Shown here: positions 1 through 6,086 of the stretch, piece after piece
How positions within the stretch are numbered: position 1 is the first letter of the stretch
Layout: every line of letters starts with the position of its first letter
Made by a program: the position numbers and the translations under genes
Source: Lachnospiraceae bacterium
GTDB lineage: Bacteria > Bacillota > Clostridia > Lachnospirales > Lachnospiraceae
Assembly (NCBI GenBank): GCA_024699395.1
Contig: JAILPU010000037.1
Coordinates: 1-6,086 of the forward strand
Length of the DNA stretch: 6,086 nucleotides
Direction of reading: 5' to 3'
The notes under the pieces: model-generated
Database searches by the model: none
What the model saw: the letters and a program-made list of their open reading frames with translations, nothing else
What the model was told of the DNA's origin: nothing

Positions 1-2089
1 CGGTACTCTGCGCATCGCCTTCTTCAGTGACGGTGTCGGAGGTTTCATCCTGTGGTTTGGTGCCTTCGGGATTTTCTTCGTCAGAGGCAGTTTCAGCTTC
101 CTGATTCTCATTAATATAGGAATTTTTGATATCTATCTGAAGAGCATTGAGCTCCTCGATCTCGCTTTCACTTAAAGGCTCCGTCATGGGAATATTAAGA
201 TACGGCAAAACCTCTGTGAGAATGTTTCTCACTATTCTGGTGGCAAACTTCGCATCATCCTGGCGGATGTAATTGGGTCTGTCAACCACGACGTAAATAG
301 CTATCTCCGGGTTATCTGCAGGGGCATATCCTATAAAGGAAACAACGTACTCGCCGCTGTCACGGGGAATGGTCTGCGCCGTTCCCGTCTTGCCGCCTAT
401 CATGTATCCTGCAGGGCGCGCCGTCTTACCGGTTCCTCCCTGACCCACCACAACCTGCTTGGTGTATTTTCTGATAAGAGCGCTTGTCTCCTCGGAAACA
501 GTCTGTTTCAAAAGCCTGGGCTCTATATTTTTAACGCAGGCACCGGAGGAGTTGGTTATCTTGCTCACAAGATGGGGTTCGTAGTAATAACCTCCGTTTA
601 CAAGAGAACAGAAACCTGAAATCAGCTGGATCATGGTAACGTTAAAGCCCTGTCCGAAGCTGTTGACCGCAAGATCCACAGGTTTCATCTCATCGGCAGG
701 ATAAACAAGACTTGCGGTTCTTGCTTCACCTGCAAGATCCACATTTGTCTTTAAACCAAAATTAAAAATATTCTGGAATTTGGAGAACTCCTCCGCCCCC
801 AGGGTCTGGGCTATTTTCATAAGAGCCACGTTGCAGGACCAGGCGATGGAATTTTCAACAGATACAGCTCCGTCACCGTTTCTGTTATGACATCTTATCT
901 TCTGTCCGCCGTACTCAAGATATCCTCCGCAGTCATAAACCTCATTTCCGGTTATGGCACCGGCCTCAAGAGCCGCCGCAACAGTGAAGGTCTTGGCAGT
1001 GGAACCGGGCTCATAGGTATTGGAAATGCAGTAATTTTTCCAAAGGTTGTTAAGATTAAGCATCATGGATTCGTCATCCATGGAAGCAAGAACCGAATCA
1101 TTAATAGCGGTATCTGTTATATCGTTCTCCATGTATCCCGCTGCATTTTCATGCTGAGTGATAAGCATCTGCCCCTTAAGGCTCTCGGGATTTCTGGGAT
1201 CGTTAAGATTATAGGTAGGGCAATCGGCCATGGCGAGGATATTTCCCGTATTGACCTCCATAATAATGCAGCCTAAGTTCTCTGCGCCGTTACCTTCTCT
1301 TGCGTTGTTTTTGTATTCCTCGTTAAATTTGTTAAGATACTTCTCCACTATGGACTGAATATTGGCATCGATAGTGGAATGGATGTTATATCCGTCGATA
1401 GCAGGCTTAACGGTTCTCTCAAGAGTGGAATCCTCATTGAGATAACCGAACTCTCTTCCCGCGGTTCCGTTTAATGTATCATTATAATATTCCTCAAGGC
1501 CGAACATTCCCACATTATCGGAACCTGTAAAACCGATAACGGAGGAAGCCAGGTTATTGTTGGGATATACTCTCTTGTACTCTTTTTCAAACCAGACTCC
1601 GGCAATCTTCTTGCCCTCATCCTTTGCAGCTTTCTCCAGTTCCTCATAACGGCTTACCTTATCATAGGAAAGTTTTTTGAGAGGAACGTAATACGCCGAC
1701 GTGGGATTATCTGTGATATGCGCGGTTACCGCCGCCATATCCAGCTCTTCAAAAGCTTCTCCCAAAATACTTAATGTGGGTTCCATTGCATTGGGAGTAT
1801 TGTTTAAAACCTTTGCATCTATTACCAGATTGTACTGCCTCTCATTGGTGGCAAGCTTGGTTCCCTTTGCATCAAGAATATCCCCTCTTTTGAAGGGGAT
1901 GGTAACGGAATCATATTTCTGCTGGGCCAAAACCTTCTTTTCATATTCTGTCCCGTGAGTTTTGTTGATCCATATTATCCTGGCGCATAATCCTGCAAAA
2001 GCCAGCAGTACTATTACTACAAGTACTGCCAGCTTCATCTGTCTGGTCCTTCCGAATTCACTATATCTTTCTCGTTTATTCACAGCCAC
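1..2089 (-). CDS. ftsI: Class B penicillin-binding protein, FtsI/SpoVD type (3' end missing)
   Basis: This is a membrane-anchored D,D-transpeptidase that cross-links peptidoglycan, probably at the division septum or, if SpoVD-like, the spore cortex. The window shows 696 codons without a stop; the C-terminus lies beyond the left edge. From GTG 2089 the protein has a basic cytoplasmic start, one membrane segment (about residues 20-40), then the N-terminal dimerisation domain opening with RGDILDAKG (68-76). The transpeptidase domain carries all three active-site motifs: STAK at 363-366 (Ser363 is the acyl-enzyme nucleophile), SCN at 418-420 and KTGT at 567-570. From about residue 657 the chain becomes acidic and low in complexity, with 13 Asp/Glu in 40 residues. 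No PASTA domain is seen before the edge. The gene starts 2 bases after ftsL, the usual dcw order. GTG 2089 is preferred over GTG 2083 because GGAG lies 7 bases upstream. The family is certain; the choice between FtsI/PBP2B and SpoVD is open, since position alone does not separate them. Confidence 0.95.
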   Translation of the reverse strand, partial: MAVNKRERYSEFGRTRQMKLAVLVVIVLLAFAGLCARIIWINKTHGTEYEKKVLAQQKYDSVTIPFKRGDILDAKGTKLATNERQYNLVIDAKVLNNTPNAMEPTLSILGEAFEELDMAAVTAHITDNPTSAYYVPLKKLSYDKVSRYEELEKAAKDEGKKIAGVWFEKEYKRVYPNNNLASSVIGFTGSDNVGMFGLEEYYNDTLNGTAGREFGYLNEDSTLERTVKPAIDGYNIHSTIDANIQSIVEKYLNKFNEEYKNNAREGNGAENLGCIIMEVNTGNILAMADCPTYNLNDPRNPESLKGQMLITQHENAAGYMENDITDTAINDSVLASMDDESMMLNLNNLWKNYCISNTYEPGSTAKTFTVAAALEAGAITGNEVYDCGGYLEYGGQKIRCHNRNGDGAVSVENSIAWSCNVALMKIAQTLGAEEFSKFQNIFNFGLKTNVDLAGEARTASLVYPADEMKPVDLAVNSFGQGFNVTMIQLISGFCSLVNGGYYYEPHLVSKITNSSGACVKNIEPRLLKQTVSEETSALIRKYTKQVVVGQGGTGKTARPAGYMIGGKTGTAQTIPRDSGEYVVSFIGYAPADNPEIAIYVVVDRPNYIRQDDAKFATRIVRNILTEVLPYLNIPMTEPLSESEIEELNALQIDIKNSYINENQEAETASDEENPEGTKPQDETSDTVTEEGDAQST

Positions 2090-2091
2090 AC

Positions 2092-2538
2092 TCAGTCTCC
2101 TGATGCCTTTCGCATATAATCGTTACCCTGCTTTTTGAAGGTCACGATCTGTCCCTGATCGGCATATTTCATGCCCAGTTCGCTAATGGCAATCCTTCTG
2201 ATCTCTTCAAGATCTATACTGTTTTCTATGCGGCCAAGCTCTTCATCGTTGGCAAGTCTCAAATCGTTGAGTTTACTCTCCATCACAGCTATCTGCCTGG
2301 TCTTGTTGACAAGCTCACTTGTCAACCTTATATAGTGTACCAAAATTAAACCGCTAATGCAAATGGCAACCATGATAAATAATGCAGCCCAAATATTGAT
2401 AACTTTGTGCCTTACTGTTGCCTCCGCAGCAGGTGCCGTTACGGGTGCGGTCTCTATAGCTTTCTTGATTTCCTGCTTTTTAACCTCGCTTCCGTAAACA
2501 TAATCTGTATATCTGCGGTATTCAATTCTGTTCTTCAT
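2092..2538 (-). CDS. ftsL: FtsL-like cell division protein
   Basis: A 148-residue bitopic membrane protein with the layout of FtsL, the small divisome subunit that pairs with DivIC/FtsB and helps activate septal wall synthesis. Visible in order are a long charged cytoplasmic tail (1-45, with an Ala/Pro/Thr-rich part at 30-42), one hydrophobic segment (about 47-70), and an extracytoplasmic helix likely to form a coiled coil (about 72-108). It ends with [15 protein letters not shown] (109-123), which resembles the FtsL/DivIC 'I..IA...LGM' ending, followed by a short polar tail. FtsL sequences diverge strongly, so the call rests mainly on topology, the C-terminal motif and its place between rsmH and a class B penicillin-binding protein. 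The start ATG 2538 lies inside rsmH (17-base overlap) and is preceded at 6 bases by GGGAGG (2550-2545), which suggests coupled translation. Confidence 0.85.
   Translation of the reverse strand: MKNRIEYRRYTDYVYGSEVKKQEIKKAIETAPVTAPAAEATVRHKVINIWAALFIMVAICISGLILVHYIRLTSELVNKTRQIAVMESKLNDLRLANDEELGRIENSIDLEEIRRIAISELGMKYADQGQIVTFKKQGNDYMRKASGD
2097..2100 (-). promoter_or_regulatory. Shine-Dalgarno site of the penicillin-binding protein gene
   Basis: GGAG lies inside the last codons of ftsL, 7 bases before GTG 2089 and 13 before GTG 2083. The spacing favours GTG 2089, giving the start VAVNKRERYSEF, and suggests translational coupling to ftsL. Confidence 0.6.
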
Positions 2539-3484
2539 TACAATCCTCCCTCATTACTCCCTTTTCAAAAACTCTCAGTTTTGCGCTTTTAGATCTGGGA
2601 TTCTCCTCCATCTCCCCCTCTGACGGAGTTATGGGTTTACGGGTTACTGTTTTTCCCTTTGATACTCTGCCGCATACGCACACGGGAAATTCTTTGGGGC
2701 AGATACAGGGGTTTTCCATTTCTTTATAAAAATTCTTTACTATTCTGTCTTCCAGTGAATGAAATGTTATTATCGCCAGTCTTCCGCCGGGATTTAACAT
2801 ATCTATGAAATCTTCAAGAGCTCTTTTTAAAACTCCCAGTTCGTCGTTACACTCAATGCGCAATGCCTGAAACGTCTGTTTGGAAGGATGTTTGTTAACT
2901 CTCATCTTTGCCGGAATGGCAGCTTTTATAATCTCGTTTAATTCAAATGTGGTTTCGATAGGCTTTTCGGTCCTTCTCTTTGAAATGTGTTTTACGATAT
3001 TTGCGGCAAATTTTTCTTCGCCGTAATCTCTTATGATTCTTATAAGTTCTTTTTCGGGATAAGTATTTACGATTTCTTTAACGCTTAAGCTTTGACTTTG
3101 GTCCATCCTCATATCGAGAGGAGCGTCAAATCTGTAGGAAAAACCTCTTTTTCCGTTGTCAAACTGATATGAGCTTACTCCCAGGTCCAAAAGAATTCCG
3201 TCCACCTTCGAAATGCCCAATTCTTCAAGAACCGCCTTGGCATTTACGTAATTGCTTTTGACCACCATGGCCCTGTCCCCGAATTTCTTAAGCCTTTCGG
3301 TGGCTACCTTAACAGCATCCTCGTCCTGATCTATTCCGATATATCTTCCCTCGCTAAGTTTCTCCGCTATAGCCGATCCGTGTCCTGCCCCTCCGCAGGT
3401 CCCGTCGACATATATACCATCCGGTTTTATGTTAAGCTGTTCAATTGTCTCATGAAGCATTACCGAATAGTGTGAGAATTCCAT
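2522..3484 (-). CDS. rsmH: 16S rRNA (cytosine-1402 N4) methyltransferase RsmH/MraW
   Basis: RsmH uses S-adenosylmethionine to methylate N4 of C1402 in 16S rRNA, at the decoding centre of the small subunit. The 320-residue length is normal for the family. Family motifs appear throughout: HYSVMLHE at 5-12, the SAM-binding loop [13 protein letters not shown] at 27-39 followed by acidic GIDQDEDA (50-57), LLDLGVSS at 98-105 with [16 protein letters not shown] at 113-128, [18 protein letters not shown] at 199-216, and the C-terminal [11 protein letters not shown] at 240-250. A Cys-rich element [12 protein letters not shown] (260-271) may bind a metal; I recall similar elements in other Firmicute RsmH proteins. 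The start ATG 3484 has AAGGA (3496-3492) 7 bases upstream, overlapping the mraZ stop codon. It is second in the dcw operon, and its tail overlaps ftsL by 17 bases. It appears intact. Confidence 0.98.
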   Translation of the reverse strand: MEFSHYSVMLHETIEQLNIKPDGIYVDGTCGGAGHGSAIAEKLSEGRYIGIDQDEDAVKVATERLKKFGDRAMVVKSNYVNAKAVLEELGISKVDGILLDLGVSSYQFDNGKRGFSYRFDAPLDMRMDQSQSLSVKEIVNTYPEKELIRIIRDYGEEKFAANIVKHISKRRTEKPIETTFELNEIIKAAIPAKMRVNKHPSKQTFQALRIECNDELGVLKRALEDFIDMLNPGGRLAIITFHSLEDRIVKNFYKEMENPCICPKEFPVCVCGRVSKGKTVTRKPITPSEGEMEENPRSKSAKLRVFEKGVMREDCNEEQN

Positions 3485-3494
3485 TGCCTTATCC

Positions 3495-3926
3495 TTAAAT
3501 ACTGAGTCCGAGATCTATCATTGCCTGGGTTACTTCATCCATATCCACATTGGAAACACTGTTTTCGTATCTCTCTTTATCCCATATCTCAACTCTTTTT
3601 CCCACTCCCACCAACACCACGTCTTTGGCGAGTCCTGCGAATTCTCTGAGATTCTGGGGAAGAAGTATTCTGCCCTGCTTGTCAAGCTCGGCTTCTGTGG
3701 CACCGGAGAAGAAGTATCTTGCGAAAATTCGGGTCTGTTTAACGGTTACGGGAAGGTCTTCAATCTTTTTCTGGAACTCTTCCCAGCCCTCATTGCAGTG
3801 CACAAACAGGCAGCCGTCCATTCCCCTTGAGACAATGAACTCGTTGCCCAATGCCTCTCTGAACTTAGCGGGAATGATCAACCTGCCTTTGGGGTCAATT
3901 GTATGGTTATATTCACCCATGAACAT
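3495..3926 (-). CDS. mraZ: Transcriptional regulator MraZ
   Basis: MraZ is the first gene of the dcw cluster and a DNA-binding autoregulator of it in E. coli and Mollicutes. The 143-residue protein contains two SpoVT/AbrB-type swapped-hairpin repeats, each with the DxxxR signature: [13 protein letters not shown] at 11-23 and [13 protein letters not shown] at 82-94. The family forms a ring-shaped oligomer that binds tandem DNA repeats. Four in-frame ATGs occur at 3941, 3932, 3926 and 3920. I chose 3926 because it gives [16 protein letters not shown], the usual Firmicute N-terminus and the 143-residue length I recall for B. subtilis MraZ, and because TGGTGGTGAT (3940-3931), resembling AGGAGGTGAT at 8 of 10 bases, sits just before it. 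A longest-frame annotation would start at 3941 and add five residues. The upstream gap holds a promoter and four MraZ-like boxes, so self-regulation is likely. rsmH follows after 10 bases. Confidence 0.97.
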   Translation of the reverse strand: MFMGEYNHTIDPKGRLIIPAKFREALGNEFIVSRGMDGCLFVHCNEGWEEFQKKIEDLPVTVKQTRIFARYFFSGATEAELDKQGRILLPQNLREFAGLAKDVVLVGVGKRVEIWDKERYENSVSNVDMDEVTQAMIDLGLSI

Positions 3927-3930
3927 TCCC

Positions 3931-3940
3931 ATCACCACCA
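3931..3940 (-). promoter_or_regulatory. Shine-Dalgarno site that sets the mraZ start
   Basis: TGGTGGTGAT matches the extended consensus AGGAGGTGAT at 8 of 10 bases and ends 4 bases before ATG 3926; its GG core is 8 bases away. It overlaps the two upstream ATGs (3941 and 3932), so those are unlikely to be the main starts. No purine-rich Shine-Dalgarno site lies at a suitable distance before 3941. Confidence 0.6.
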
Positions 3941-3951
3941 TTCTTGTGACC

Positions 3952-3970
3952 GGAGGATTCGCAATCCCCC
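3952..3970 (-). other. Small hairpin in the predicted mraZ mRNA leader
   Basis: GGGGGATT (3970-3963) and AATCCTCC (3959-3952) can pair as an 8-base-pair stem with one G-U pair around the loop GCG. It begins within the last operator box and ends 11 bases before the Shine-Dalgarno region. No T-run follows, so it is not a terminator. It may shape or stabilise the 5' leader, or be chance pairing. The 3' arm contains CCTCC, the anti-Shine-Dalgarno core, so it could pair with ribosome-binding sequence if the hairpin were open. The function is inferred only. Confidence 0.4.
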
Positions 3971-4006
3971 ACTTTCTATCACCTTGTCACCACTTTCTAC
4001 CACTTT
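3969..4006 (-). promoter_or_regulatory. Predicted MraZ operator: four tandem AAAGTGG-like boxes
   Basis: Read on the minus strand, AAAGTGG occurs at 4006-4000, 3996-3990 and 3975-3969, and a variant, AAGGTGA, at 3985-3979. Box starts are 10, 11 and 10 bases apart, about one helical turn, so all four face the same side of the DNA. The flanks are also repeated (GTGGTAG, GTGGTGA, GTGATAG). Known MraZ sites are tandem GTGG-containing repeats about ten bases apart in E. coli and AAAGTG(T/G) repeats in Mollicutes, so the match is direct. The boxes lie between the promoter -10 and the mraZ start, beginning about where transcription should start, which fits repression of the dcw operon by its own first product. 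Confidence 0.85.
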
Positions 4007-4013
4007 TAAGGTA

Positions 4014-4042
4014 ATTTTATACTTATTTTGGGAATTTGGCAA
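4014..4042 (-). promoter_or_regulatory. Predicted sigma-A-type promoter of the mraZ/dcw operon
   Basis: The -35 box TTGCCA (4042-4037) and the -10 box TAAAAT (4019-4014) each match the housekeeping consensus at 5 of 6 positions and are separated by exactly 17 bases. Transcription should begin near 4007, giving a leader of about 80 bases that contains the four operator boxes. It lies downstream of the lgt terminator, as expected for an independent dcw promoter. A -10 reading of TATAAA two bases upstream is possible but gives a 15-base spacer. Confidence 0.7.
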
Positions 4043-4077
4043 CCTCTCTTTACCCCGAAAAAACCCGAAAACAACGC

Positions 4078-4111
4078 AAAAAAACACCCTTTCCGAAAGG
4101 AAAAGGTGTTT
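4078..4111 (-). terminator. Rho-independent terminator after lgt
   Basis: The arms 4111-4099 and 4094-4082 form a 13-base-pair stem with one A-C mismatch and a four-base loop (TTTC on the minus strand). The RNA of the minus strand then runs into seven T residues (4084-4078), the outer three of which also pair in the stem. It lies 46 bases after the lgt stop codon and just before the mraZ promoter, so it probably separates the ychF-lgt transcript from the dcw transcript. On the plus strand the following T-run is short, and no plus-strand gene needs it. Confidence 0.85.
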
Positions 4112-4157
4112 ATCTACTATATCTTGTATTTAGCTGTGAGATGTGTCTATATATTGT

Positions 4158-5048
4158 TTATTTAGCAACTGTTTCGTTGATTGTATTTTTTTTGTTTTTT
4201 CCCATACGAATCCGCACAACCACATCCGTAATAACAGAAAGGGCTATCATTACCAAAGAAAGCGCCAAGGAAACAGGGATTCCCGTATTTCCTATAAGAA
4301 GCTGATCCGTTCTCAGGCTTTCAATTATGGCGCGCCCCACTCCGTATCCCGCAAGATACAAAAGTGCCACTTCACCGTCAAACTTCTTATGTTTAAAATA
4401 GATAAGCATAAGAATCAAAAGTCCCAGATTCCACAGACTCTCGTAAAGAAAAGTGGGGTGAACCGTAATATAATTTGCACCGGTTTTGGCAACATGTTCC
4501 CACATGGTCTCGGTAATCTCGTTGGCTCTCACCGCCTCAATGGGAAGGCTCATGGACAAAAGCCCGTTACTGTATTCCCCGAAGCACTCTCTGTTAAAGA
4601 AATTGCCCCAGCGGCCTATTACCTGTCCCAGCACCAGTCCGCAAAATGCGGTATCCATAAGAAGGAAGGGATTCTTCTTTTTAATCTTTCCGAATACGAA
4701 GAGAGTTACGATTGCTGTCAAAACTCCTCCGTAAATGGCAAGTCCCCCATTCCTTATATTTAAAATCTGTAAAAGATCGTCCTTGTAGCTGTCCCAGGAA
4801 AATATCACATAATAAAGTCTTGCTCCCAAAACAGATAATACGATGGTCCAAATGGACAAATCCCAATATGTATCCGGATCCTGGCCGCTCTTTTTGGCAA
4901 CCTTTACCGCACATAAAAGCCCCAAAAGCATTCCCACAGATATCACCACTCCGTACAGAGCAATCCTAAGTCCAAACACGTTGAAACTCTTGGGGACATT
5001 TCTAAGGTAAATGCCCAATTTTTCAAATGCTATATCGGTACTGTTCAT
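4158..5048 (-). CDS. lgt: Prolipoprotein diacylglyceryl transferase Lgt
   Basis: Lgt is a polytopic membrane enzyme that moves diacylglycerol from phosphatidylglycerol to the lipobox cysteine of prelipoproteins, the first step of lipoprotein maturation. The 296-residue protein has about seven hydrophobic segments (near 27-49, 62-84, 102-120, 130-150, 199-217, 226-245 and 257-280). The family signature is clear: NGGLAIYGG at 100-108, GRWGNFFNRECFG at 145-157 (Arg146, Asn149, Asn152 and Glu154 are the conserved polar residues), HPTFLYESLWN at 197-207, and GVGRAIIESLRTDQL at 236-250 with Arg239, Glu243 and Arg246. In place of the E. coli His103 (FHGG) the protein has Tyr106 (IYGG), which I recall in other Gram-positive Lgt proteins. 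ATG 5048 is supported by AGAGG (5059-5055) 6 bases upstream, overlapping the ychF stop. The 9-base gap to ychF suggests one transcript, which ends at the terminator 46 bases downstream. Confidence 0.97.
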   Translation of the reverse strand: MNSTDIAFEKLGIYLRNVPKSFNVFGLRIALYGVVISVGMLLGLLCAVKVAKKSGQDPDTYWDLSIWTIVLSVLGARLYYVIFSWDSYKDDLLQILNIRNGGLAIYGGVLTAIVTLFVFGKIKKKNPFLLMDTAFCGLVLGQVIGRWGNFFNRECFGEYSNGLLSMSLPIEAVRANEITETMWEHVAKTGANYITVHPTFLYESLWNLGLLILMLIYFKHKKFDGEVALLYLAGYGVGRAIIESLRTDQLLIGNTGIPVSLALSLVMIALSVITDVVVRIRMGKNKKNTINETVAK

Positions 5049-5057
5049 CGCCTACCT

Positions 5058-6086
5058 CTATACATTAAATCTAAACAGAATAACGTCTCCGTCTTTTACA
5101 ACGTACTCCTTGCCTTCCATTCCCACAACGCCCTTTTCTCTTGCGGCGCTTAAAGAACCAAGTTCAAGAAGATCCTTGTAATTAACAACCTCTGCCTTAA
5201 TAAATCCGCGTTCGAAATCAGTGTGTATTTTACCTGCTGCCTGAGGAGCTTTAGTTCCTTCCTTAATGGTCCAGGCTCTGCACTCATCCTCACCGGCAGT
5301 CAAGAAGCTTATAAGTCCCAAAAGTTTGTAACTTGCTTTGATAAGTTTTTCAAGACCGGACTCTTTAAGACCCAAGTCTTCCAAAAACATTTCCTTCTCG
5401 TCATCCTCAAGTTCCGACATCTCCTGCTCAATCTGAGCACAGATAACAAATACCTCGCTGTTGTTGGCCGCAGCGTACTCTCTTACCTTGGCAACCATCT
5501 CATTGCTTACCGCATCATCGGCAAGATCATCTTCAGCAACGTTTGCCGCGTATATAACAGGTTTTGCGGTGAGAAGATTATACTCTTTAAACAAAGCCTT
5601 CTCATCGTCATCTTCTATTGTCATGCTTCCCGCGGGCTCACCTTTTTCAAGGGTCTCCTTGATTCTCGTAAGAAGCTCTGCTTCCTTGGCATAGGTCTTG
5701 TCAATGCGGGCACTTTTACCCACTTTGGCAAATCTTCTCTCAACCACTTCAAGGTCTGCAAAAATAAGTTCCAGATTAATGGTCTCTATATCTCTTAAAG
5801 GATCCACACTGCCGTCCACGTGTATTACGTTGGTATCCTCAAAACATCTCACAACGTGAACAATGGCATCAACCTCACGGATATTTGCCAAAAACTGGTT
5901 ACCCAGTCCCTCGCCCTTGGAGGCGCCCTTTACGAGCCCGGCTATATCAACGAACTCAATAACCGCAGGAACAACTTTCTTGGTATTATATAGTTCTCCC
6001 AGCTTCTTTATCCTGTCATCGGGGACAGGAACCACGCCCACATTGGGATCTATTGTGCAAAAAGGATAGTTGGCCGATTCTGCTCC
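5058..6086 (-). CDS. ychF: Ribosome-binding ATPase YchF (5' end missing)
   Basis: YchF (eukaryotic homologue OLA1) is an Obg-family P-loop NTPase that binds ribosomes and prefers ATP to GTP. The window holds the last 342 residues; about 25 N-terminal residues, including the Walker A motif, are off the right edge, judged by alignment with the remembered E. coli start. The first visible residues, [17 protein letters not shown], follow directly after the P-loop helix, and their Cys matches E. coli Cys35. The G3 motif [19 protein letters not shown] is at 47-65 of the visible part. The G4 position reads NVAE (182-185) instead of NKxD, the change that gives the family its ATP preference. A charged helical region follows G3 (about 105-150), and a TGS domain ends the protein (about 257-340). 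GTG 6041 is an internal Val codon, not the start: the frame stays open and homologous to the edge. The TAG stop overlaps the lgt ribosome-binding site. Confidence 0.97.
   Translation of the reverse strand, partial: GAESANYPFCTIDPNVGVVPVPDDRIKKLGELYNTKKVVPAVIEFVDIAGLVKGASKGEGLGNQFLANIREVDAIVHVVRCFEDTNVIHVDGSVDPLRDIETINLELIFADLEVVERRFAKVGKSARIDKTYAKEAELLTRIKETLEKGEPAGSMTIEDDDEKALFKEYNLLTAKPVIYAANVAEDDLADDAVSNEMVAKVREYAAANNSEVFVICAQIEQEMSELEDDEKEMFLEDLGLKESGLEKLIKASYKLLGLISFLTAGEDECRAWTIKEGTKAPQAAGKIHTDFERGFIKAEVVNYKDLLELGSLSAAREKGVVGMEGKEYVVKDGDVILFRFNV

Noticed and set aside
887..1276. Plus-strand open frame of 129 codons
   Set aside because: It lies entirely opposite the transpeptidase domain of the penicillin-binding protein, whose SxxK motif is in the overlapped stretch. 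It resembles no family and has no convincing start context.
3917..3940. G-rich run near the mraZ start as a G-quadruplex
   Set aside because: The G runs are mostly two bases long and are better explained by the Shine-Dalgarno site and Gly/Val/Met codons.
3550..4014. Plus-strand open frame of 154 codons, and an overlapping frame at 3903-4133
   Set aside because: The first mirrors mraZ and runs through its operator; the second runs through the operator, promoter and terminator. Their Ser/Pro/His-rich composition is that of antisense translation.
4124..4153. Possible plus-strand promoter: TTGTAT, 18-base spacer, TATATA
   Set aside because: It lies in AT-rich sequence after lgt and would only drive antisense RNA across lgt. 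The match is what chance would give in such sequence.
4143..4763. Plus-strand open frame of 206 codons opposite lgt
   Set aside because: The opposite strand encodes a complete Lgt with all signature motifs; this frame has no recognisable domain.
5223..5798. Plus-strand open frame of 191 codons opposite ychF
   Set aside because: It is antisense to well-conserved YchF sequence and shows no domain or supported start.
6039..6041. GTG 6041 as the start of ychF
   Set aside because: The frame upstream to the window edge translates as conserved YchF sequence ([13 protein letters not shown]), so this GTG is an internal Val codon and the true start is outside the window.
1..6086. Accessory or defence system, mobile element, CRISPR array, tRNA, rRNA or riboswitch
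   Set aside because: All coding space is taken by conserved core genes. The only tandem repeats are the MraZ boxes, and no transposase, integrase, spacer array or RNA-gene signature was seen on either strand.

Overview
The window is a compact housekeeping stretch of bacterial chromosome with every gene on the minus strand, so the genes are read from right to left. Six protein-coding genes fill about 96% of it. The order is the 3' part of ychF, then lgt, a terminator, a promoter with operator, mraZ, rsmH (mraW), an ftsL-type gene, and a class B penicillin-binding protein gene that runs off the left edge. The last four are the start of the division and cell wall (dcw) cluster. The protein sequences, Bacillus-like MraZ start, CxC...CxC element in RsmH, short gaps, strong Shine-Dalgarno sites and moderate GC content suggest a Gram-positive Firmicute of class Clostridia. 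Lachnospiraceae-like is my best guess, but this rests on family resemblance and was not tested by a search.

Layout: 6086-5058 is ychF, lacking its first ~25 codons, including the P-loop. It is followed after 9 bases by lgt (5048-4158), so the two are probably co-transcribed. A hairpin with a T-run at 4111-4078 should end that transcript. The 231-base gap between lgt and mraZ then holds a good sigma-A-type promoter (4042-4014), four GTG-centred boxes at helical-turn spacing (4006-3969) that match the known MraZ operator, a small leader hairpin (3970-3952) and the mraZ Shine-Dalgarno site. From mraZ (3926-3495) the genes are packed tightly: 10 bases to rsmH (3484-2522), a 17-base overlap into ftsL (2538-2092), and 2 bases to the penicillin-binding protein gene (2089 to the left edge).

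How they work together: MraZ is the cluster's autoregulator and should bind the four boxes just after the promoter. RsmH methylates 16S rRNA. The FtsL-like protein and the transpeptidase are membrane parts of the septal peptidoglycan machine. Lgt attaches diacylglycerol to lipoproteins, and YchF is a ribosome-associated ATPase; both are neighbours in an upstream unit rather than dcw genes.

I found no mobile element, CRISPR array, RNA gene or accessory system, and no sign of an undescribed system. The most informative non-coding element is the MraZ operator region. The plus strand carries only open frames that mirror the real genes.
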